Source: Owenia fusiformis (lineage: Eukaryota; Annelida; Polychaeta; Sabellida; Oweniidae). From it: a DNA stretch of 64,000 nucleotides. Position 1 is the first letter of the stretch; each line of letters begins with the position of its first letter. Positions 59,243 to 64,000 of the stretch are shown here, piece after piece. The position numbers and the translations under genes were made by a program. The notes beneath the pieces were generated by a model. The model saw only the letters and a program-made list of their open reading frames with translations. It had not been told where the DNA came from and made no database searches. The stretch spans positions 26,366,455 through 26,430,454 of the forward strand of contig CAIIXF020000002.1 in the NCBI GenBank assembly GCA_903813345.2. Reading direction: 5' to 3'.

Positions 59243-62200
59243 ATGTCAGACCATCTGCTAAGAAAAAGGCCCAGTTCAAGCACAAGCCCAGCACCTCCAA
59301 GTAGCAGGCCCAAACACTTATTCTCAGACAAAGAATGTCTATTCTGTGAAAAACATATAAAATACTTGAAAGGAAATAAAAAAGACACTTTAATACAATG
59401 TTTGACAAAAAGTGCCATGGAAACCATTATTCAATCAATTAAGAAGAAAGAAGATTGGGCCTTATTGTCAAAAGTTGGTGATCGTGATCTTATTGCATAT
59501 GAGGCGATGTATCATAGTAGTTGTATGAGGGCCTACACAAGATCTAGTCCTAATAAAAGTTTGAATGACAGTAATGGTGACAAATATGAAGAGATGGATG
59601 ACTATATTGTGCTTCACATCTATGAATATATTGATCAAAAAGTAATAGCTGAAAACCAAATTGTGACATTGGATCAATTAACACTATGGTACAAAGAAAA
59701 AGTGAACAATGATGCGTTGAAGCATGTCAGGCCCTGTAGGATAAAGAACAGTATTATGTGTCGATATGGTGATGATGTCAAGTTCTATCTATCAGATAAA
59801 ACTGAATATATCTACAATTCCAATCTGACTGTAAATGATCTCGTAGAGTCAAGCTACAACTATTTCAACATGAACAGTGATGAACTAATAAAGAAAACAG
59901 CAAATATAGTTCACAATGAAATATCCGAAGCCAGCCAAGCAAATGTGGAACCTACATGGCCTCCAAATGTGGATGAACTTATGGGCAAAATGAACTCATC
60001 AGTGCCAAAGAATCTTGAACTATTATTGTCTATTATTTTATGTGGTAAATCAGAAACACAAGACAAAAAGCAAACATGTTATATAAATTCAATCGCACAG
60101 GACATTATTTACTGTTCTTGTAACAAGATGTGGTATCAAATACCTCCTAAACACCAGCTTTTAGCCATATCTGTGCACCATATGACAGGTAGCAAACAGC
60201 TTGTGCAGCTTTTGAATAGGTTAGGTCATTGTGTCACGTACACTAATGTTCTTGAAATTGAAACTGCTTTTTGTGAGAAGGTTCAGAATCAAATATCCCT
60301 CATTCCACCTACAGTATCAATACCACTCAATGATGTGCTATTATTCTGCTTTGACAACTTTGATTTAAATGAAGAGACCCCAACCGGTGCTGGGACAACT
60401 CACTCAACCCATGGTATTGTTATACAACAGAAGAGTGTAATTCCCCATGTCCCTCCTGAAATGACAGATGATAATGATGGTCTTAACCCTCCCCCTGTAC
60501 TTACTCCTCAGTCAGTGAGACCAAAGAAAGTCAAGACATCAGTAGTTGTTGAAACAAAAGAACTGCCTCCATGTTACGTGAAGAAACAGGCAGAGCCTCC
60601 TAAGCCGTTTGTCAACTTTGAGTCAACATACGATCAACTTAAAGCTGTAGAACAGGCAAAATCAGAAGATCTTATTTGGATCCTTTGTCGACACTTCTCA
60701 TCTGAAAGCCAAATTGTACCAGGATGGGCCGGCTGGGTCTCACTGACAGGACTTACATCAAGTGAAAGCCCAAGAAACTCAACAATAGAGTATCTTCCAC
60801 CCATTATGTCTGCCATCACAGAGAATGCCACAGTGTATGAGTGCATAAAGATTGCACTGGATGGAACAAGGGAGGTTGGTCAGAGCTACCCTATCATAAC
60901 TATGGACCTTGCAGCAGCAAAGAAGGCTCTTAACATAGTGTGGCAAACACCCCAGTTCAGTTCAGCCATTGTTCTACTTGGCGGGTTTCACCTTGTTTGT
61001 GCCTATTTATCAGCCCTGGGCAAATTCATCACTCATTCAGGTTTTGAAGAGGTGCTGCTTCAGTCAGAGATTTGTGCAAGTGGCTCCATTGATTCTGTAA
61101 TGAAGGGAAAACATTACAACCGTGCCATGTCTGTTCACAAGTCTGTATATGAAGCCATAATGAGGCTTCTTCTGAACCAGTTCTTTGAACAATACAATTT
61201 ATCTGGTGATGTTAGAACTGTACTCCAGACTCTATCTTCAACAATATCCAGGGAGCAACTCATGGAAACCTTAGAAAAGCAAGATGTTAAAACACTTCTA
61301 GAAAACCTCAATATCTTCATGACCAACATTAGAACCGGAAAGGCAGGGAAGACACAGCAGTTCTGGTTACAGTATGCAGATTGTGTCTCAAACCTTCTGC
61401 TGTTTATACGCGCCACAAAAGAGAACAACTTAGATCTTCATGTGGCATCTTACCAACCGCTTCTTGACACATTCTTTGCCTTTGACCACCACAACTATTC
61501 AAGGTTTGCCACATTTCAATATCTCACCCTGCTAAACATAGAAACAACTCACCCTGGAGCTGAGGAACTACTCAGAAAGAATGGCCTATCCGTAGGAAAG
61601 TCAGATGTCCCATGTAGCAGGAATATGGTGGATATTACCATTGAGCAGACCATAAACTGCACTGCCAAGACAAAAGGAGGGATAATAGGCTTCAGTAAAA
61701 ACATAGGGGCTTATAGAAGATGGTGTGTGTCCAGGAGCGAGCGAGCATCCTTCACCGAATCAACTCTAGAGTGGACAGGCCTAAGTGGTGATTCAGATGA
61801 AACTACCCATAGAGATCTCACAGTATCAAATACAAAGTCTTCTGAAGAGAAAGTCAAGACTGTGATGACTGCAATTGAAAGTATGATTAATCCATTTACT
61901 TTCAAGACTCCACATTTGGTATCAATTTCATCTGGTGTAAGTGCACCGAATGAAGTTCAAGACCTTGTCACAGCCCTTGAGAGAGGATGTAAGGCCAAAG
62001 AAGAATTCATAAAAACAAGACTGAAAGAATGTACAACAGATTTTTACGCTAGCAGCAAGAAACTGAAAGTCCCAACCTTCAAATCAGCAGCTGTAAAAAC
62101 CAAACTGACAACATCTGACAATAAGAAACTTGAACTGAGTGCATCACGAAATCTGTTTGGACAATTACTCAACCTAACACAGAATTATAATCTTGATATT

Positions 62201-63532
62201 GAAAAGATGTTTACATACTCTCTTAGTCCAGTACCTTGGTCTCTGTCCCATCCTGATGGCTCTCTAGTAAAAACACCCAAAAGTGTGCTAGCCAGAGAAC
62301 TAGAGAAAAATGTACCAGTTCTTCCTAATGTACCAGCTGATGCTGCACACATCATTGATGGAAATATGCTCTTCCACCAGATAGATACACCTCCCCCAAC
62401 ATTTGGTGAATTGGCCCAACATCTGTTCCACATGCTTCCAAAGAATTCAACTGTCCATTTTTGCACAGATTCCTACAAGGAAGAATCAATCAAAGATATA
62501 GAGAGACACAGAAGAGGTAGATCACAACATACAATTCTTGGGGGACCGAACACTAAAACTCCTAAGTCGTGGAAGGAGTTTTTACGACATTCACAAAATA
62601 AGGAAAACCTCATTACCTTTCTCCTTGAACAGTGGAAAACATATGCCAAAAGAATAGAAGGGAGGAAACTGTATTTCAGTGATAGAGGTGTGGTCCATCT
62701 TCTGACCTCAGATGGAACAAAAGTAAGAACAGTTGAAGTCGAAGAGTTACAGAGTACACACGAGGAAGCTGACACAAAGATGATATTACATATGATGTTT
62801 CAAGCAAAAGAGGAAAACAGGCCTATCGTGGTACGCTCAGTAGACACTGATGTCTTTCTGATTTTGATCCACTTTTCCAAGATGATCGATCACAAAGTAA
62901 TCTTTGATACAGGAAGTGGGGACAAGCGCAGATTATTATATATGCATGACGTAGCTGCAAACTTAGGTGATGAACTCTGTGAAGCAATATTAGCTTTCCA
63001 TGCGTTTACAGGTTCAGATTCTACAAGTGCCTTTCTCAAGAAGGGAAAACTCAACCCACTAAAACTGATGAAGAAGGACAAACAATTTTTGAAATTGTTT
63101 TCCTCATTGGGAAACAGCTTAGATATCAACGAAGACATTTTCAGCAAAGTTGAGGCATTCACCTGCAAACTATACAACCGCCTCACCAATATAACTGACA
63201 TCAACAGATTGAGATATGACCTATTCGAAACACGATTTTCTTCAACACATGATACAGTGGTTAGTTTTGAGGGTGTGGATCTCTCTACTCTTCCCCCATG
63301 CAAAGACAGCCTAGAGCAACATGTGAAAAGAGTAAACTATCAAACATACATCTGGAAAAATTCACATCAACCCAAACCAAATGTTCCCAGCCCAACACTT
63401 CATGGATGGGCCAAATCTGATGATCAAACATTAACACCACTATGGTCCAAAGAATGTTTCCTACCAATTGAAATCATTGACATTTTGCAAAAGGAGGTCT
63501 TCGAAAATGATGATGATGATAATGATGAGTAA
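59243..63532 (+). CDS. Selfish-element protein with CCHC motif and FEN1/XPG-like acidic motifs (1,429 aa)
   Basis: One uninterrupted frame in an intron-rich genome, as expected of a transposon. The N-terminus has C32-X2-C35 and H91-X2-C94, a likely zinc site. The middle (residues about 150-1000) has no motif I recognise. The C-terminal part carries, in order, IDGN (about 1037), FCTDS (Asp 1076), HEEADTK (Glu 1175, Asp 1177), SVDTDVFLI (1201, 1203) and FHAFTGSDSTSAF (Asp 1259). The spacing and context of these acids resemble the PIN-like core of FEN1/XPG nucleases. The EADT...DTDV...FTGxDxTSAF set is known from abundant uncharacterised repeat proteins of marine invertebrates. Nuclease activity is inference. 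It ends in an Asp-rich tail. The frame appears intact, so the element may be recent. Confidence 0.75.
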   Translation: MSDHLLRKRPSSSTSPAPPSSRPKHLFSDKECLFCEKHIKYLKGNKKDTLIQCLTKSAMETIIQSIKKKEDWALLSKVGDRDLIAYEAMYHSSCMRAYTRSSPNKSLNDSNGDKYEEMDDYIVLHIYEYIDQKVIAENQIVTLDQLTLWYKEKVNNDALKHVRPCRIKNSIMCRYGDDVKFYLSDKTEYIYNSNLTVNDLVESSYNYFNMNSDELIKKTANIVHNEISEASQANVEPTWPPNVDELMGKMNSSVPKNLELLLSIILCGKSETQDKKQTCYINSIAQDIIYCSCNKMWYQIPPKHQLLAISVHHMTGSKQLVQLLNRLGHCVTYTNVLEIETAFCEKVQNQISLIPPTVSIPLNDVLLFCFDNFDLNEETPTGAGTTHSTHGIVIQQKSVIPHVPPEMTDDNDGLNPPPVLTPQSVRPKKVKTSVVVETKELPPCYVKKQAEPPKPFVNFESTYDQLKAVEQAKSEDLIWILCRHFSSESQIVPGWAGWVSLTGLTSSESPRNSTIEYLPPIMSAITENATVYECIKIALDGTREVGQSYPIITMDLAAAKKALNIVWQTPQFSSAIVLLGGFHLVCAYLSALGKFITHSGFEEVLLQSEICASGSIDSVMKGKHYNRAMSVHKSVYEAIMRLLLNQFFEQYNLSGDVRTVLQTLSSTISREQLMETLEKQDVKTLLENLNIFMTNIRTGKAGKTQQFWLQYADCVSNLLLFIRATKENNLDLHVASYQPLLDTFFAFDHHNYSRFATFQYLTLLNIETTHPGAEELLRKNGLSVGKSDVPCSRNMVDITIEQTINCTAKTKGGIIGFSKNIGAYRRWCVSRSERASFTESTLEWTGLSGDSDETTHRDLTVSNTKSSEEKVKTVMTAIESMINPFTFKTPHLVSISSGVSAPNEVQDLVTALERGCKAKEEFIKTRLKECTTDFYASSKKLKVPTFKSAAVKTKLTTSDNKKLELSASRNLFGQLLNLTQNYNLDIEKMFTYSLSPVPWSLSHPDGSLVKTPKSVLARELEKNVPVLPNVPADAAHIIDGNMLFHQIDTPPPTFGELAQHLFHMLPKNSTVHFCTDSYKEESIKDIERHRRGRSQHTILGGPNTKTPKSWKEFLRHSQNKENLITFLLEQWKTYAKRIEGRKLYFSDRGVVHLLTSDGTKVRTVEVEELQSTHEEADTKMILHMMFQAKEENRPIVVRSVDTDVFLILIHFSKMIDHKVIFDTGSGDKRRLLYMHDVAANLGDELCEAILAFHAFTGSDSTSAFLKKGKLNPLKLMKKDKQFLKLFSSLGNSLDINEDIFSKVEAFTCKLYNRLTNITDINRLRYDLFETRFSSTHDTVVSFEGVDLSTLPPCKDSLEQHVKRVNYQTYIWKNSHQPKPNVPSPTLHGWAKSDDQTLTPLWSKECFLPIEIIDILQKEVFENDDDDNDE

Positions 63533-63762
63533 AAATGTGAGTGCATTATAAGACCTTATCATCCCATAATAGAAGTTCTCATATACATGTATTATGTTTA
63601 ACCATAAATTCTTTTACAAATTTTCACACTGCAAATAAAATAGACTATGATGAGTAAAGATGAAAGTGCATAAGAGCCCTATCCTACCATAATAGAAGTT
63701 CTTATATGCAATGTATAATCATTATAAACCTTACAAATTCTCAAACTGCTAATAAAATAGAA
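63522..63762. repeat. Tandem duplication of ORF end and 3' flank
   Basis: Copy 1 (63522-63646) begins ATGATGAGTAAA, which includes the stop codon, and runs to an AATAAAATAGA. Copy 2 (63647-63762) repeats the same order (TGATGAGTAAA, CCATAATAGAAGTTCT, AATAAAATAGA) with scattered changes. Each copy has an AATAAA (63634-63639 in copy 1) that could serve as a polyadenylation signal. Confidence 0.75.
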
Positions 63763-64000
63763 AAAAGCTATTTTATCTTTTCTTTCAGTGTATTAAGAGT
63801 TATTTGAATGAAAGGTTAATTTGAAAACTTATATTACCATAGGAAGCAACTAATGATGTATCAAGTCATAAAATGCAGTACAAGATTGACCATTAATACA
63901 TATCTGAAAGATAATATCTATTTATTATTTATTTTTAAGTAATAATAGCGATTCAATGGGGGGGGGGGGTAAATTTTAATAACAATCTGGTTAACATGGC
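63763..64000. other. Non-coding window end
   Basis: AT-rich, with a poly-G run at about 63958-63969. Nothing else recognised. Confidence 0.4.

Noticed and set aside
59148-63467. Many minus-strand frames opposite the 1,429-codon ORF
   Set aside because: They are antisense shadows of a clearly coding plus-strand frame and have no domain features.

Overview
The window is eukaryotic DNA, almost certainly from a marine invertebrate. Coding sequence is broken by GT-AG introns with phase-1 boundaries, the DNA is AT-rich, and small terminal-inverted-repeat transposons are everywhere. The protein families (a kringle-rich secreted protein, a fibronectin-III/AIG1-like GTPase, an unclassified transposon protein) suggest a lophotrochozoan such as a bivalve. 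That assignment is inference; no ribosomal or mitochondrial marker is present.

Layout. Positions 1-1312 are a polypurine GGAA-type satellite. Positions 1313-27977 hold no convincing host gene. They are a graveyard of non-autonomous DNA transposons: mariner/Tc1-like elements with TA duplications, a CACTG-ended element, hAT-like short elements with GGCGTAGCC ends, a PIF/Harbinger-like relic, and nested composites. One 1.7-kb element has 47-bp ends and a zinc-finger ORF. An intronless ORF at 28333-30414 encodes a 693-residue protein: fibronectin III, an AIG1/septin-like P-loop GTPase, a Cys/His cluster and a basic tail. Positions 30415-36667 are mostly non-coding and include a fold-back element interrupted by an 0.8-kb near-perfect palindrome.

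The main find is one large multi-exon + strand gene, 36668-57807. I assembled 38 coding exons whose phases all agree. It predicts a secreted protein of about 2,770 residues: a signal peptide, 4 AbfB-type (CBM42-like) beta-trefoil domains, 12 kringles, and 6 copies of a roughly 165-residue module (called X here) that I do not recognise. Seven short Pro/Thr-rich linker exons separate blocks. The order is AbfB-X-KKK-X then AbfB-KK-X-K, and that whole order occurs twice, so the gene is a two-fold internal duplication (about 1,363 and 1,384 residues). It looks like an extracellular multivalent binding protein, with putative glycan-binding (AbfB) and protein/lysine-binding (kringle) modules; no protease domain is seen. 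Its introns carry a hAT-like fold-back transposon, a Harbinger-like MITE, a second fold-back element and degenerate satellites.

After the gene, 59243-63532 is an intronless 1,429-codon ORF of a selfish-element type. It has an N-terminal CCHC zinc-binding motif and a C-terminal region whose spaced acidic motifs resemble a FEN1/XPG-type PIN nuclease. The end of this ORF and its 3' flank are tandemly duplicated. The window ends in non-coding sequence.
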